Assembly: GCF_018882205.1 (NCBI RefSeq)
Contig: NZ_JACVOU010000001.1
Location: 248,001-312,000, forward strand
Direction of reading: 5' to 3'
Source of the DNA: Polynucleobacter bastaniensis
GTDB taxonomy: Bacteria > Pseudomonadota > Gammaproteobacteria > Burkholderiales > Burkholderiaceae
DNA: 64,000 nucleotides
The notes beneath the pieces were generated by a model, which ran no database searches, had not been told where the DNA came from, and worked only from the letters and a program-made list of their open reading frames with translations. The translations under genes and the position numbers were made by a program. Below are positions 10,322 through 20,485 of the stretch, one piece after another. Position 1 is the stretch's first letter, and every line of letters starts with the position of its first letter.

Positions 10322-11022
10322 GCACGATGGCGCTGGAGGTTAAAAACCTCGAGTCTTGGTATGGCGAGTCCCACATTCTTCATGGTGTGAATTTTGCTGT
10401 TCGTGATGGTGAAGTGGTTACCCTTCTAGGTCGCAATGGTGCTGGTCGCAGCACTATCTTAAAAACTATTTTGGGTCTAACTAGCAAAAGAACGGGCTCG
10501 GTAGAAATTTATGGCAACCAAACCATTGCAATGCCAACCTACAAAATTGCCCGCTTGGGTGTTGGTTATTGCCCGGAAGAGCGTGGCATCTTTGCCAGCT
10601 TAAGTGCTGAGGAGAATTTGTTGCTCTTGCCAGATATTGCTCCTGGCGGCATGGGTTTGGATGAGATTTATGAAATGTTCCCCAATCTCTATGAGCGACG
10701 CAACAGTCCCGGCACAAGACTATCGGGTGGCGAGCAGCAAATGCTCGCAATGGCGCGCATTCTGAGAACGGGTGCCAAGCTATTACTGTTAGATGAGATT
10801 ACTGAAGGTTTAGCGCCGGTGATTGTTCAAAAGCTGGGCGAGGTAGTTACCAACCTGCGGAACAAGGGTTTTACGATTGTGTTGGTGGAGCAAAACTTTC
10901 GCTTTGCCGCCCCCTTAGCTGATCGGCATTACGTGGTTGAGCATGGCAATGTAGTTGAGGCTGTTAATCAAAATGAGCTTACGGAAAAAGCAAGCTTGTT
11001 AAATGAGTATCTTGGTGTTTAG
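10318..11022 (+). CDS. livF: Branched-chain amino-acid type ABC transporter ATP-binding protein (LivF)
   Basis: The second ATPase of the importer, 234 residues. It shows an intact signature RLSGGEQQMLAMARIL, Walker B LLLLDEITEGLAP and switch region VEQNF. The Walker A motif reads GRNGAGRST at residues 38-46, with Arg44 where the catalytic-site Lys normally sits. Pairing with LivG, in which the signature motif is degenerate, could make the two nucleotide sites unequal, but this is inference. Its start overlaps livG by four bases and the binding-protein gene follows after 22 bases. Confidence 0.93.
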   Translation: MSTMALEVKNLESWYGESHILHGVNFAVRDGEVVTLLGRNGAGRSTILKTILGLTSKRTGSVEIYGNQTIAMPTYKIARLGVGYCPEERGIFASLSAEENLLLLPDIAPGGMGLDEIYEMFPNLYERRNSPGTRLSGGEQQMLAMARILRTGAKLLLLDEITEGLAPVIVQKLGEVVTNLRNKGFTIVLVEQNFRFAAPLADRHYVVEHGNVVEAVNQNELTEKASLLNEYLGV

Positions 11023-11044
11023 TGGTTATTTATAGGAGACATAA

Positions 11045-12268
11045 ATGAAGTTAAAGCAAATTACCGCATGCCTGGTGGCGGCAACCTTTTTTGGTTCAAA
11101 CCCAGCATTTTCACAAACTGCTAAAGTCAGTGGTGACGTAGTCAAGATTGGTGTTTTGACCGACCTCTCTTCAACTTATTCTGATTTGGCTGGTCCGGGT
11201 GCGGTGATTGCTGCAAAAATGGCGATCGCTGATTTTTCAAAGGACGGTACCGTTATCGGCAAGAAGATTGAGCTGCTGAGTGCCGACCATCAAAACAAGG
11301 CAGATATCGCCGCAAACAAAGCGCGTGAGTGGTACGACAAAGATGGTGTGGATGTCATTGTTGAATTGGTGTCTACCAACGTCGCACTCGCCGTCATGGA
11401 AGTGGCGGAACAAAAGAATAAGATTACCCTGGTATCTGGCGCAGCATCTTTGCCAATTACCAATGAAAAATGTACCGCTAATAACGTGCATTGGACTTAT
11501 GACACTTATGCACTTTCAAATGGTACTGCTAAGGCTGTTGTAAAGCAGGGTAAAAAGAACTGGTATTTCCTTACTGCTGACTACGCTTTCGGAGCAGCTT
11601 TGGAGAAAGACTCAACCAACGTTGTTAATGCTAATGGCGGCAAGGTGTTGGGAACCAGCAAGCATCCATTCCCGAACAGCGATTTTTCTTCGTACTTATT
11701 GAAGGCTCAAGCTAGTGGCGCTGATGTTGTTGCCTTGGCAAATGCGGGTCAAGACACAATTAACTCCGTTAAGCAGGCCTCCGAGTTTGGTATTAATAAA
11801 AAACAAACGGTTGTTCCTTTGCTGATGTTTATTTCTGATGTTCACTCTTTGGGCTTAAATGCCGCTCAAGGCATGTACTTAACCGAAGGTTTCTATTGGG
11901 ATAAAGACGACAAGACGCGCGCCTTCGCTAAACGTTTTATTTTGCAACATAAGCGTATGCCGACTAGTGTTCAGGCTGGTGTTTACTCGTCAGTTCTTGC
12001 TTACTTAGCTGCAGTTCAAAAAGCAGGCACTGACGACACTCAAGCAGTAATGAAGACTTTGAGATCTACCAATATTGATGATGGATTGTTCAAAGGAAAA
12101 ATCCGCGCCGATGGTAAGTTCGAGCATGATATGTATTTGCTAGAAGTGAAAAAGCCATCTGAATCTACCAGCCCATGGGATTACTACAACGTCAAAGCAG
12201 TTATCCCAGCCGCTGAAGCAACACAACCACTTTCATTGTCACGATGCAAGTTGGTTGCTAACAAGTAA
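11045..12268 (+). CDS. ABC transporter periplasmic substrate-binding protein, HAAT family
   Basis: A 407-residue type I periplasmic binding protein. Residues 1-23 form a signal peptide (MKLKQITACLVAATFFGSNPAFS, cleavage likely after AFS). The mature part starts with VKIGVLTDLSSTYSDLAGPGA, the Peripla_BP_6/LivJ pattern, and has two Cys (NEKC near 143 and SRC near the end), possibly a disulphide pair. A good ribosome binding site (AGGAG) precedes the ATG. It is encoded between the ATPases and the permeases, so it certainly feeds this transporter. The ligand cannot be read from sequence: LivJ relatives bind branched-chain amino acids, but also amides, urea or aromatic acids. Confidence 0.9.
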   Translation: MKLKQITACLVAATFFGSNPAFSQTAKVSGDVVKIGVLTDLSSTYSDLAGPGAVIAAKMAIADFSKDGTVIGKKIELLSADHQNKADIAANKAREWYDKDGVDVIVELVSTNVALAVMEVAEQKNKITLVSGAASLPITNEKCTANNVHWTYDTYALSNGTAKAVVKQGKKNWYFLTADYAFGAALEKDSTNVVNANGGKVLGTSKHPFPNSDFSSYLLKAQASGADVVALANAGQDTINSVKQASEFGINKKQTVVPLLMFISDVHSLGLNAAQGMYLTEGFYWDKDDKTRAFAKRFILQHKRMPTSVQAGVYSSVLAYLAAVQKAGTDDTQAVMKTLRSTNIDDGLFKGKIRADGKFEHDMYLLEVKKPSESTSPWDYYNVKAVIPAAEATQPLSLSRCKLVANK

Positions 12269-12285
12269 TTGGTTTTTTAACAAGC

Positions 12286-13206
12286 ATGTTTGAACTTCTT
12301 GGAATTACCCCTCAAGGGCTGGTTGCTCAGCTCTTGGTGGGGCTTCTCAATGGCTCTTTTTACGCTATTCTGAGTTTGGGTTTGGCCATTATTTTTGGCC
12401 TACTCAACATTATTAATTTTTCTCATGGTGCCCAGTACACCATGGGCGCTTTCGTTGCGTGGATTGGCTTGACTCAAATTGGCCAATGGTTTGGCTTTCC
12501 TGAGCTCTCAATTAATTATTGGTTTGCACTAATTTTAGTGCCCTTGGTTATGGGGGGATTCGGCTTGATTCTTGAGCGCACAATGCTCAAGCGTCTTTAC
12601 CATCTTGACCATCTTTATGGCCTGTTATTAACTTTTGGATTGGCTCTCATTATTGAGGGCATGTTCCGCCACTGGTATGGAATTTCTGGTGAGAGTTATC
12701 CAGCCCCCGAACTATTACAAGGGGCCATTCCCTTGGAGTCGATTGGCATTATTTTGCCGAAATACCGCTTGTGGGTGGTGGTTGCTTCTTTAGTGGTTTG
12801 TCTCTCGACCTGGTACGTTATTGAGAGAACGAAGTTGGGCTCTTATCTTCGTGCCGGAACTGAAAATCCAAAACTACTTCAGGCGTTCGGTATTAACGTA
12901 CCTTTGATGATTTCTTTGGCTTATGCATACGGTGTTGGCCTAGCTGGCTTTGCTGGCGTTTTGGCTGCACCGATTTTTCAAGTCAACCCACTGATGGGTT
13001 CGAACTTAATTATTGTAGTTTTTGCGGTGGTGGTAATTGGCGGCATGGGCTCCATCATGGGCTCTATTTTGACTGGTCTTGCTTTGGGTTTAATTGAAGG
13101 CCTAACCAAAGTGTTTTATCCAGAAGCATCGGGCGTAGTAATTTTTGTGATCATGGCAATTGTGTTGCTCATTCGTCCTGCTGGACTTTTTGGCCGGGAG
13201 AAATAA
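12286..13206 (+). CDS. livH: Branched-chain amino-acid type ABC transporter permease (LivH)
   Basis: A 306-residue inner-membrane permease with about eight hydrophobic segments. The start region LVAQLLVGLLNGSFYAILSLG and the following IIFGLLNIINFSHGAQYTMGAF are hallmark LivH sequences, and the coupling-helix motif ERTKLGSYLRAGTENPKLLQAFGIN faces the ATPases. It lies 17 bases after the binding-protein gene and abuts livM directly (stop TAA followed at once by the GTG start). Length is normal for the family. Confidence 0.93.
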   Translation: MFELLGITPQGLVAQLLVGLLNGSFYAILSLGLAIIFGLLNIINFSHGAQYTMGAFVAWIGLTQIGQWFGFPELSINYWFALILVPLVMGGFGLILERTMLKRLYHLDHLYGLLLTFGLALIIEGMFRHWYGISGESYPAPELLQGAIPLESIGIILPKYRLWVVVASLVVCLSTWYVIERTKLGSYLRAGTENPKLLQAFGINVPLMISLAYAYGVGLAGFAGVLAAPIFQVNPLMGSNLIIVVFAVVVIGGMGSIMGSILTGLALGLIEGLTKVFYPEASGVVIFVIMAIVLLIRPAGLFGREK

Positions 13207-14136
13207 GTGAGCTCAAAAATAAAACTGCTTTATGGCATTTTGGTTTTAATTGCGCTACTGCTTCCTTTTCAGGACTTTATCTATTTAGTTTTTGCTATGA
13301 AGGTGTTGTGCTTCGCGCTTTTTGCTTGCGCCTTTAACTTGTTGCTAGGCTTTACTGGACTTCTTTCTTTTGGGCACGCTGCCTTTTTCGGAACCTCTGC
13401 CTACATCACTGCCTATCTTTGCAAAGAGGCTGGCCTGTCTCCCGAGTTTGGAATAGTGTTGGGCATCTTGGGTTCTGGCATCTTGGGATTTTTGATTGGC
13501 TCTTTAGCAATTCGTCGGCAAGGCATTTATTTTGCGATGGTGACACTGGCCCTCTCCCAAATGGTTTACTTCTTGGCTGTTCAGCTTCCGTTCACGGGCG
13601 GCGAGGACGGCATTCAAGGTGTGCCACGCGGCCTGTTGTTTGGTTTGGTTGACTTAAAAAATGACGTCAACATGTATTACTTTGTACTGGTTGTTTTCTT
13701 GCTTGGATTTGCTCTGATTGTTCGAACCGTCCACTCACCATTTGGCCAGGTTTTAAAAGCGATTCGTGAAAACGAACCTCGCGCAGTTTCTTTGGGTTAT
13801 GACGTTGATCGCTTCAAACTTATTTCCTTTGTAATATCAGCCGCGCTTGCAGGTCTTGCGGGTTCCTTGAAAACCTTAGTCTTTCAGTTGGCAACATTGA
13901 CTGATGTGCATTGGCATATGTCGGGCGAAGTTGTTTTAATGACTTTGTTGGGTGGCATGGGAACCATCCTTGGCCCAGTAGTTGGCGCGGGCATTGTGGT
14001 TGGCTTACAAAACTATCTAGCCAATATTGGATCTTGGAGCACCATTGCAACCGGATTTATTTTTGTCATTTGTGTTTTGGCTTTCCGTCGAGGCGTTGTT
14101 GGTGAAATCACCCACTTTTTTAAGAACAAGAACTGA
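13207..14136 (+). CDS. livM: Branched-chain amino-acid type ABC transporter permease (LivM)
   Basis: The 309-residue partner permease, starting with GTG right after the livH stop. It has multiple membrane segments, the LivM hallmark NLLLGFTGLLSFGHAAFFGTSAY near residues 44-66, and the coupling motif SPFGQVLKAIRENEPRAVSLGYDV. The C-terminus (GVVGEITHFFKNKN) is short. With livG, livF, livH and the binding protein it completes an import system; transcription probably ends in the hairpin region after 14149. Confidence 0.93.
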   Translation: MSSKIKLLYGILVLIALLLPFQDFIYLVFAMKVLCFALFACAFNLLLGFTGLLSFGHAAFFGTSAYITAYLCKEAGLSPEFGIVLGILGSGILGFLIGSLAIRRQGIYFAMVTLALSQMVYFLAVQLPFTGGEDGIQGVPRGLLFGLVDLKNDVNMYYFVLVVFLLGFALIVRTVHSPFGQVLKAIRENEPRAVSLGYDVDRFKLISFVISAALAGLAGSLKTLVFQLATLTDVHWHMSGEVVLMTLLGGMGTILGPVVGAGIVVGLQNYLANIGSWSTIATGFIFVICVLAFRRGVVGEITHFFKNKN

Positions 14137-14148
14137 ACCGGTTTTTTA

Positions 14149-14186
14149 ATGAGTTTTTTAGTGCGGCGCTTCGGCGCCATACTCAT
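14149..14186 (+). terminator. Hairpin downstream of livM, possible terminator
   Basis: An inner stem GGCGC-TTCG-GCGCC (14165-14178, a stable TTCG tetraloop) is enclosed by ATGAG (14149-14153) and CTCAT (14182-14186). There is no U-run after the stem; only TTTAA follows. It may be a weak or factor-dependent terminator. Confidence 0.4.
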
Positions 14187-14324
14187 TTAAGGCTGTCTGT
14201 TTTCCAGTTTAAGTACGGCGCTACTTTGAGTGAGGCGTATTTTTATCCCCTACTGTATAAATATTCAATTAAATCAATAGCTTACATAATAATTATTGTG
14301 TATGTTGTTATTTAGGTGTGGATT

Positions 14325-14340
14325 TGTTTCACGTGAAACC
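14325..14340. promoter_or_regulatory. parS centromere site upstream of mnmG (one mismatch)
   Basis: TGTTTCACGTGAAACC matches the universal chromosomal parS consensus (TGTTTCACGTGAAACA) at 15 of 16 positions. It is the ParB nucleation site; parA and parB lie 2.6 kb downstream. The site overlaps the predicted -35 box of mnmG, so ParB binding might also affect transcription. Confidence 0.88.
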
Positions 14341-14356
14341 TACAAAATGCTATGAT
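14327..14356 (+). promoter_or_regulatory. Predicted promoter of mnmG-rsmG-parAB
   Basis: TTTCAC (14327-14332) is separated by 18 bases from TATGAT (14351-14356), 24 bases before the mnmG ATG. The -10 matches the consensus 5/6, the -35 only moderately, and the -35 lies within parS. This is a motif-based suggestion. Confidence 0.45.
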
Positions 14357-14379
14357 CATCGCCCTATCTGAGGCAAATC

Positions 14380-16305
14380 ATGCGCTATTCAAAGAACTTC
14401 GATGTCATTGTCGTTGGCGGCGGTCACGCCGGCACTGAGGCCGCGCTTGCGGCTGCACGCATGGGATGCGATACCCTGCTCGTAACTCATAGCATTGAGA
14501 GTTTGGGTGCCATGAGCTGCAACCCCTCAATCGGCGGGATTGGCAAAGGCCACTTAGTCAAAGAGATTGATGCAATGGGCGGCGCTATGGCAGCAGCCAC
14601 TGATGAGGCTGGTATTCAGTTTCGGATATTGAACTCAAGCAAGGGGCCTGCCGTTCGCGCAACCCGCGCACAAGGTGACCGGGTTTTATACAAGGCTGCG
14701 ATTCGTCGCCGTCTCGAAAATCAAGAAAACTTGACCCTTTTCCAAGCTGCTGTAGATGACCTCCTGGTTCAGAGTGATGAAGTTCAGGGTGTAGTTACGC
14801 AATTGGGTCTAAGGTTTATGGCCAAGAAGGTGGTGCTAACTGCTGGCACATTCTTGGATGGGAAGATTCACGTTGGCTTAAATAATCATGCTGGTGGGCG
14901 AGCTGGCGATCCGGCCGCTGTTTCTTTGTCGGCTAGATTGAAAGAGTTGAAGCTTCCTCAGGGAAGATTAAAGACTGGCACCCCACCCCGGATTGATGGG
15001 CGAACCATTAATTTCTCGGTGATGTTAGAGCAGCCAGGAGACTTGGATCCGGTCCCTGTTTTTTCATATTTAGGCCGGCCTGAGCAGCATCCAAAGCAAG
15101 TGCCTTGCTGGATCTCCCATACAAATGAACAAACACACGACATTATTCGGGGTGGTTTAGACCGCTCCCCAATGTATAGCGGTGTTATTGAGGGGGTTGG
15201 CCCACGTTATTGCCCCTCTATTGAGGACAAGATCCATCGTTTTGCCTCCAGAAATAGCCACCAAATCTTTTTAGAGCCTGAAGGCCTAACAACAAATGAG
15301 TTTTACCCCAACGGCATCTCTACTAGCCTGCCCTTTGATGTTCAGTGGGATTTGGTGCGCAGCATTCGTGGTCTAGAGTCTGCGGTAATTGTGCGTCCTG
15401 GCTATGCTATTGAGTACGATTTTTTTGATCCACGCCATTTGCGCCATAGCTTAGAGACCAAGGCAATTACAGGCCTGTACTTTGCTGGCCAGGTTAATGG
15501 CACAACAGGCTATGAAGAGGCAGCTGCCCAAGGCATGCTTGCCGGCATCAACGCTGGTTTGGCGGCGCAAGGTAAAGAGCCATGGTTGCCTAAGCGCAGC
15601 GAGTCCTATATTGGCGTCTTAGTGGATGATCTTATTACCTTGGGCGTTCAAGAGCCCTATCGCATGTTTACAAGCCGAGCAGAATACCGCCTAAGCCTGC
15701 GTGAAGATAATGCGGATCTGCGCCTCACTACTATTGGTCGTGAACTAGGCTTAGTGGACGATTACCGCTGGAATACATTTTGCAGGAAACAAGAGGCTGT
15801 TTCACGTGAAACATCCCGCTTACAAGATATTTGGATTGGTCCAAAGCATGGTTCAGCAAAGGCCGTTTCTGAGCTTTTAGGTCAAGATTTATCCCATGAG
15901 TGTAGTTTGGCAGACCTTTTAAGGCGCCCCGGCATTACTTATGAGGCAGTTACCAGTCTGTCCGAGGGTCTTTGGTCGCCAGGAACACTGGATGACGATT
16001 TGGGCTTAGCGCAGCAAATTAGCGATCAGGTTGAAATTTCGATTAAATACCAAGGCTACATAGAGAGGCAAGCTTTGGAGGTTGCTCGGCAAGAACACAA
16101 CGAGACTTTTCCATTGCCAGAAACTTTGGATTACACCCAAGTAGTCGGCCTATCTAAAGAGGTGCAGCAAAAGCTCAATCTGCATAAACCGGGCACCTTG
16201 GGTCAGGCTGGCAGGATATCTGGAGTTACGCCTGCGGCCCTCTCTCTGTTGTTGGTCCATCTTAAAAAAGGTCTAGGCCGCACCCAAGAAGAAGTTCATG
16301 AGTAA
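14380..16305 (+). CDS. mnmG: tRNA uridine-5-carboxymethylaminomethyl modification enzyme MnmG (GidA)
   Basis: MnmG is the FAD-dependent partner of MnmE (encoded at the left edge of this window) in wobble-uridine modification. The 641 residues start with the Rossmann FAD site [21 protein letters not shown], followed by [20 protein letters not shown], the catalytic-loop region [24 protein letters not shown], and [21 protein letters not shown]. The C-terminal helical domain that contacts tRNA and MnmE is present. A perfect parS site lies within the coding sequence at 15798-15813 (codons for roughly VSRET). Its end overlaps rsmG by eight bases. Confidence 0.98.
   Translation: MRYSKNFDVIVVGGGHAGTEAALAAARMGCDTLLVTHSIESLGAMSCNPSIGGIGKGHLVKEIDAMGGAMAAATDEAGIQFRILNSSKGPAVRATRAQGDRVLYKAAIRRRLENQENLTLFQAAVDDLLVQSDEVQGVVTQLGLRFMAKKVVLTAGTFLDGKIHVGLNNHAGGRAGDPAAVSLSARLKELKLPQGRLKTGTPPRIDGRTINFSVMLEQPGDLDPVPVFSYLGRPEQHPKQVPCWISHTNEQTHDIIRGGLDRSPMYSGVIEGVGPRYCPSIEDKIHRFASRNSHQIFLEPEGLTTNEFYPNGISTSLPFDVQWDLVRSIRGLESAVIVRPGYAIEYDFFDPRHLRHSLETKAITGLYFAGQVNGTTGYEEAAAQGMLAGINAGLAAQGKEPWLPKRSESYIGVLVDDLITLGVQEPYRMFTSRAEYRLSLREDNADLRLTTIGRELGLVDDYRWNTFCRKQEAVSRETSRLQDIWIGPKHGSAKAVSELLGQDLSHECSLADLLRRPGITYEAVTSLSEGLWSPGTLDDDLGLAQQISDQVEISIKYQGYIERQALEVARQEHNETFPLPETLDYTQVVGLSKEVQQKLNLHKPGTLGQAGRISGVTPAALSLLLVHLKKGLGRTQEEVHE
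15798..15813. promoter_or_regulatory. Perfect parS centromere site inside mnmG
   Basis: TGTTTCACGTGAAACA is an exact, fully palindromic match to the chromosomal parS consensus. It lies in the mnmG coding sequence about 470 codons in, 1.2 kb before parA. parS sites inside genes near oriC are known from other bacteria. Confidence 0.95.
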
Positions 16306-16960
16306 TGATTTGGTCTTTTTGGGGATTGAGAGTTTGGGCCTTAATCTGAGCCCTGCCAATATCTCGGATTTAGAGCTTTTCTTGCAGGAAATGGGCCGCT
16401 GGAACCGGGTCCATAATTTAACTGCAATTGAAGGCGAGAAAGACTCAGTTAGATTGCATCTCATTGATTCTATGACAGTTTTACCAGTAATGCGCCGCTT
16501 TATAGGCTTACCAAACCCCAAAATTGCGGACCTTGGGTCGGGCGGCGGTTTGCCTGCAATCCCAATTGCTATTTTGCAGCCGGAGTGGCATTTGACTTTG
16601 ATTGAGGCTATTCGTAAAAAGACAGCATTTTTGCAGCATGTGCGCGGTAAGTTGGGTTTAAAGAACATTCAGGTCTTGAGCGAGCGCGTTGAGGCAGTAG
16701 CGAAATCACAGCCAGGTCAGTTTGACGCGGTGATTTCTAGGGCATTTACTAATCTTGCCCATTTTTTAGAGCTGTCCTTGCCCCTGCTCACGCCCAATGG
16801 CCTCATATTTGCCATGAAGGCTAAGCGCGCTGATGAAGAGTTGCAGGACGTTTGTATGGACGACTGGCGACTGGTGGCCGATGAGACCCTAGAGATTCCG
16901 AATTTGGCGGTGGAACGCCGACTTTTAGTTTTAACCCCTGTGAGAAAATTACCCCTTTAA
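16298..16960 (+). CDS. rsmG: 16S rRNA (guanine527-N7)-methyltransferase RsmG
   Basis: RsmG (GidB) methylates G527 of 16S rRNA with S-adenosylmethionine. The 220-residue protein shows [10 protein letters not shown] near residue 37, the cofactor motif [17 protein letters not shown] near 75-91 and the [13 protein letters not shown] region that includes the conserved Arg. The start overlaps the mnmG end by eight bases, suggesting translational coupling. Length is normal. Confidence 0.96.
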   Translation: MSNDLVFLGIESLGLNLSPANISDLELFLQEMGRWNRVHNLTAIEGEKDSVRLHLIDSMTVLPVMRRFIGLPNPKIADLGSGGGLPAIPIAILQPEWHLTLIEAIRKKTAFLQHVRGKLGLKNIQVLSERVEAVAKSQPGQFDAVISRAFTNLAHFLELSLPLLTPNGLIFAMKAKRADEELQDVCMDDWRLVADETLEIPNLAVERRLLVLTPVRKLPL

Positions 16961-16984
16961 AGCGCGACATTTTTAAGAAAAATT

Positions 16985-17755
16985 ATGGCCAAAATATTCT
17001 GTATTGCAAATCAAAAAGGCGGGGTTGGCAAAACCACTACCACTGTTAATTTGGCCGCTGGTTTAGCTGGACATCAGCAACGTGTTTTATTGGTGGATTT
17101 GGATCCACAAGGTAATGCGACGATGGGCTCAGGAATTGAAAAAGCAGATCTCAACAGCACTGTGTATCAAGTCTTGATTGGTCTTTCGACAGTAAAAGAA
17201 TCCGCAGTCCCTTGCGAGAGCTCTGGATACGATGTTTTGCCAGCAAACCGCGATTTGGCAGGCGCAGAAATTGAGTTAGTAGATTTGGATTCGCGCGAAC
17301 AAAGATTGAAAGATGCACTTGCTCTTGTTGCGAATGACTATGACTTTATTTTGATTGACTGTCCCCCTGCGCTATCTTTGTTAACACTAAATGGATTGTG
17401 TGCAGCGAATGGCGTGATCGTACCAATGCAATGTGAATACTTTGCATTGGAAGGCCTGTCGGATTTAGTGAATACGATTAAGCAAGTTCACGCAAACTTA
17501 AATCCTGATTTAGTGATCATCGGTTTATTGCGCGTGATGTTTGATCCGCGCATGACTTTGCAACAACAAGTTTCTGATCAACTACTTGAGCACTTTGGCG
17601 ATAAAGTATTTAAGAGCATCATTCCTCGCAACGTCCGCCTGGCCGAAGCCCCGTCCTATGGTCTTCCTGGGGTGGCGTTTGATAAGACATCGCGTGGCTC
17701 AAAAGCCTACTTAGAGTTTGGTGCCGAGATGATTGAGCGCATTAAGCAAATGTAA
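16985..17755 (+). CDS. parA: Chromosome partitioning ATPase ParA
   Basis: ParA is a Walker-type ATPase that binds DNA non-specifically and moves ParB-parS complexes. This 256-residue protein is a short chromosomal type (no N-terminal helix-turn-helix). It starts MAKIFCIANQKGGVGKTTTTVNLA with the deviant Walker A KGGVGKTT, followed by Walker A' LVDLDPQGNAT and Walker B FILIDCPPALS. It follows rsmG after 24 bases and precedes parB by 23, the standard gidA-gidB-parA-parB order close to oriC. Confidence 0.97.
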   Translation: MAKIFCIANQKGGVGKTTTTVNLAAGLAGHQQRVLLVDLDPQGNATMGSGIEKADLNSTVYQVLIGLSTVKESAVPCESSGYDVLPANRDLAGAEIELVDLDSREQRLKDALALVANDYDFILIDCPPALSLLTLNGLCAANGVIVPMQCEYFALEGLSDLVNTIKQVHANLNPDLVIIGLLRVMFDPRMTLQQQVSDQLLEHFGDKVFKSIIPRNVRLAEAPSYGLPGVAFDKTSRGSKAYLEFGAEMIERIKQM

Positions 17756-17778
17756 AAACTAGGAACAATAAAAATATT

Positions 17779-18669
17779 ATGGCTGCAATCAAGAAAAAAG
17801 GTTTGGGTCGTGGCTTAGAGGCACTCCTTGGCGATAAGGCACAAAAAGAAACCACAGCTGAGATTAATCGTTTGCCATTAAGCGCATTACAGGCTGGCAA
17901 ATATCAGCCGCGTCAAAAAATGGAAGCGGGCGCATTGCAAGAGTTGGCAGAAAGTATTCGCGAGCAAGGTGTGATGCAGCCTTTGTTAGTGCGCTTGGTT
18001 GCCCCCGGCAAATACGAAATTATTGCTGGTGAACGTCGCTTTCGTGCGGCAACTTTAGCTGGTTTAAAAGAGGTGCCTGTATTAGTTTCTGGAGCAAATG
18101 ACCAAGCTGCTGCTGCAATGGCTTTAGTTGAGAACATGCAGCGCGAAGATCTCAATCCGCTGGAAGAATCTCAGGGCCTTGCAAGGTTAATTGAGGAATT
18201 TGGTTTTACGCATGAGCAAGCAGCAAAAGCGGTGGGTAAGTCACGTAGCGCTGTAAGTAATTTATTGCGTTTAAACCAGTTGGCAAAACCAGTGCAGGCC
18301 ATGCTCTTGGCGGGCGATATTGATATGGGCCATGCCCGCGCTTTACTGCCTTTGCCTGGGGCAAGCCAAGTTGCTTTGGCGCAAAGAATTGCTGCCCAGG
18401 GCCTATCCGTCCGTGAAGCCGAGAGAATGGCTACTGCCCTAGCGCTTGCTGGCGGTCAAATTGGGGACAAAAAAGCCAAAACTAAGGCAGAAGGTGGCGC
18501 ACCAAGTCGCGATCCAGATATGCGTCGCTTAACTCAAGAAATCGCTGATTTGATTGGCTTAAATGCAGAATTTAAGTTTAAAGGCAAGGGTGGTGAGCTC
18601 AGAATCCGCTTTAGCCAATTTGATGAGCTAGATTCCCTGTTAAAAAAATTGGGTATTGGGGCAGATTAA
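17779..18669 (+). CDS. parB: Chromosome partitioning protein ParB
   Basis: ParB binds parS and spreads on neighbouring DNA as a CTP-dependent clamp. The 296 residues begin with a ParA-interaction tail (KKGLGRGLEALLGD), then the CTP-binding N-terminal domain with QPLLVR, GERRFRAATLAGL and ALVENMQREDLNPLEE, a helix-turn-helix (THEQAAKAVGKSRSAVSNLLRL) and a C-terminal dimerisation domain (RIRFSQFDELDSLLKKLG). Two parS sites are within 4 kb. The ATP synthase genes follow 24 bases later. Confidence 0.97.
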   Translation: MAAIKKKGLGRGLEALLGDKAQKETTAEINRLPLSALQAGKYQPRQKMEAGALQELAESIREQGVMQPLLVRLVAPGKYEIIAGERRFRAATLAGLKEVPVLVSGANDQAAAAMALVENMQREDLNPLEESQGLARLIEEFGFTHEQAAKAVGKSRSAVSNLLRLNQLAKPVQAMLLAGDIDMGHARALLPLPGASQVALAQRIAAQGLSVREAERMATALALAGGQIGDKKAKTKAEGGAPSRDPDMRRLTQEIADLIGLNAEFKFKGKGGELRIRFSQFDELDSLLKKLGIGAD

Positions 18670-18693
18670 AGCCCTTTTACTTCGCCTCGAGAA

Positions 18694-19191
18694 ATGAATT
18701 TTGTGAAAAAAGAACGGCCAGCTCCAATGCATCAATGGGATGAAATCGATAGCGACTCCTATAAAGCTCTAAGCAAAGATGAAATGGATGCATTGCGTAA
18801 GGCAAAGCCAGACAATTTTGGGTTAATGAATTCGTGGTGGATTGTTTTAAGTCAGGCAGTACTAACCTTAGCGATTGCTACTGCCTGCTTTGTTTTTTCT
18901 GGCCAGGCCGATAAAAGCGTTTATACTTATTCGGCTTTGGTAGGCGGTTTGATTGGGTTTTTACCCTCAGCTTTATTTTTGGTGCGTTTAGAAGCAGCAA
19001 AAAAGAATGTAAAATCAAGCCCTGGTGGATATTTAGCAGCAGTGGTTTCTGGCGAATTTATAAAAATCGTAGCAACCGCTCTCCTCTTTATTGGCTTTGC
19101 CTTGAAGCAACCTGATTTGAAATGGATTCCATTGCTTGTCACTTATTTGGCTACGCTCAAATGTTATTTGCTAGCGTGGTTTTGGAAGTAA
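18694..19191 (+). CDS. atpI: ATP synthase subunit I (AtpI-like)
   Basis: The 165-residue protein has a polar N-terminal region of about 45 residues and then four hydrophobic segments (SWWIVLSQAVLTLAIATACF, TYSALVGGLIGFLPSALFLV, FIKIVATALLFIGFAL, PLLVTYLATLKCYLLAWF), the layout of AtpI. AtpI assists assembly of the c-ring and is not part of the final enzyme. The position directly before atpB supports the call; sequence conservation in this family is weak. The N-terminal extension is longer than in E. coli AtpI. Confidence 0.85.
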   Translation: MNFVKKERPAPMHQWDEIDSDSYKALSKDEMDALRKAKPDNFGLMNSWWIVLSQAVLTLAIATACFVFSGQADKSVYTYSALVGGLIGFLPSALFLVRLEAAKKNVKSSPGGYLAAVVSGEFIKIVATALLFIGFALKQPDLKWIPLLVTYLATLKCYLLAWFWK

Positions 19192-19201
19192 CAGGTGGTA
19201 A

Positions 19202-20113
<912 letters not shown>

Positions 20114-20128
20114 CTTTTTTATTTTTAA

Positions 20129-20422
<294 letters not shown>

Positions 20423-20434
20423 TTGTTTTGGCGT

Positions 20435-20454
20435 GGATGACCATCAGGTCATCC
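20435..20454 (+). promoter_or_regulatory. Hairpin between atpE and atpF
   Basis: GGATGACC (20435-20442), loop ATCA, GGTCATCC (20447-20454) form a perfect 8-bp stem. No U-run follows, so it is not a classical terminator. It could protect the 3' end of an atpBE-rich mRNA and so help raise c-subunit output above that of atpF; this role is inferred. Confidence 0.6.
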
Positions 20455-20485
20455 TAATGTTCTCAACAATACTGAAAGGAATATC

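Noticed and set aside
14137..14324. Small gene or RNA between livM and mnmG
   Set aside because: Only a hairpin, AT-rich sequence, parS and a promoter were found; no open frame with a ribosome binding site.
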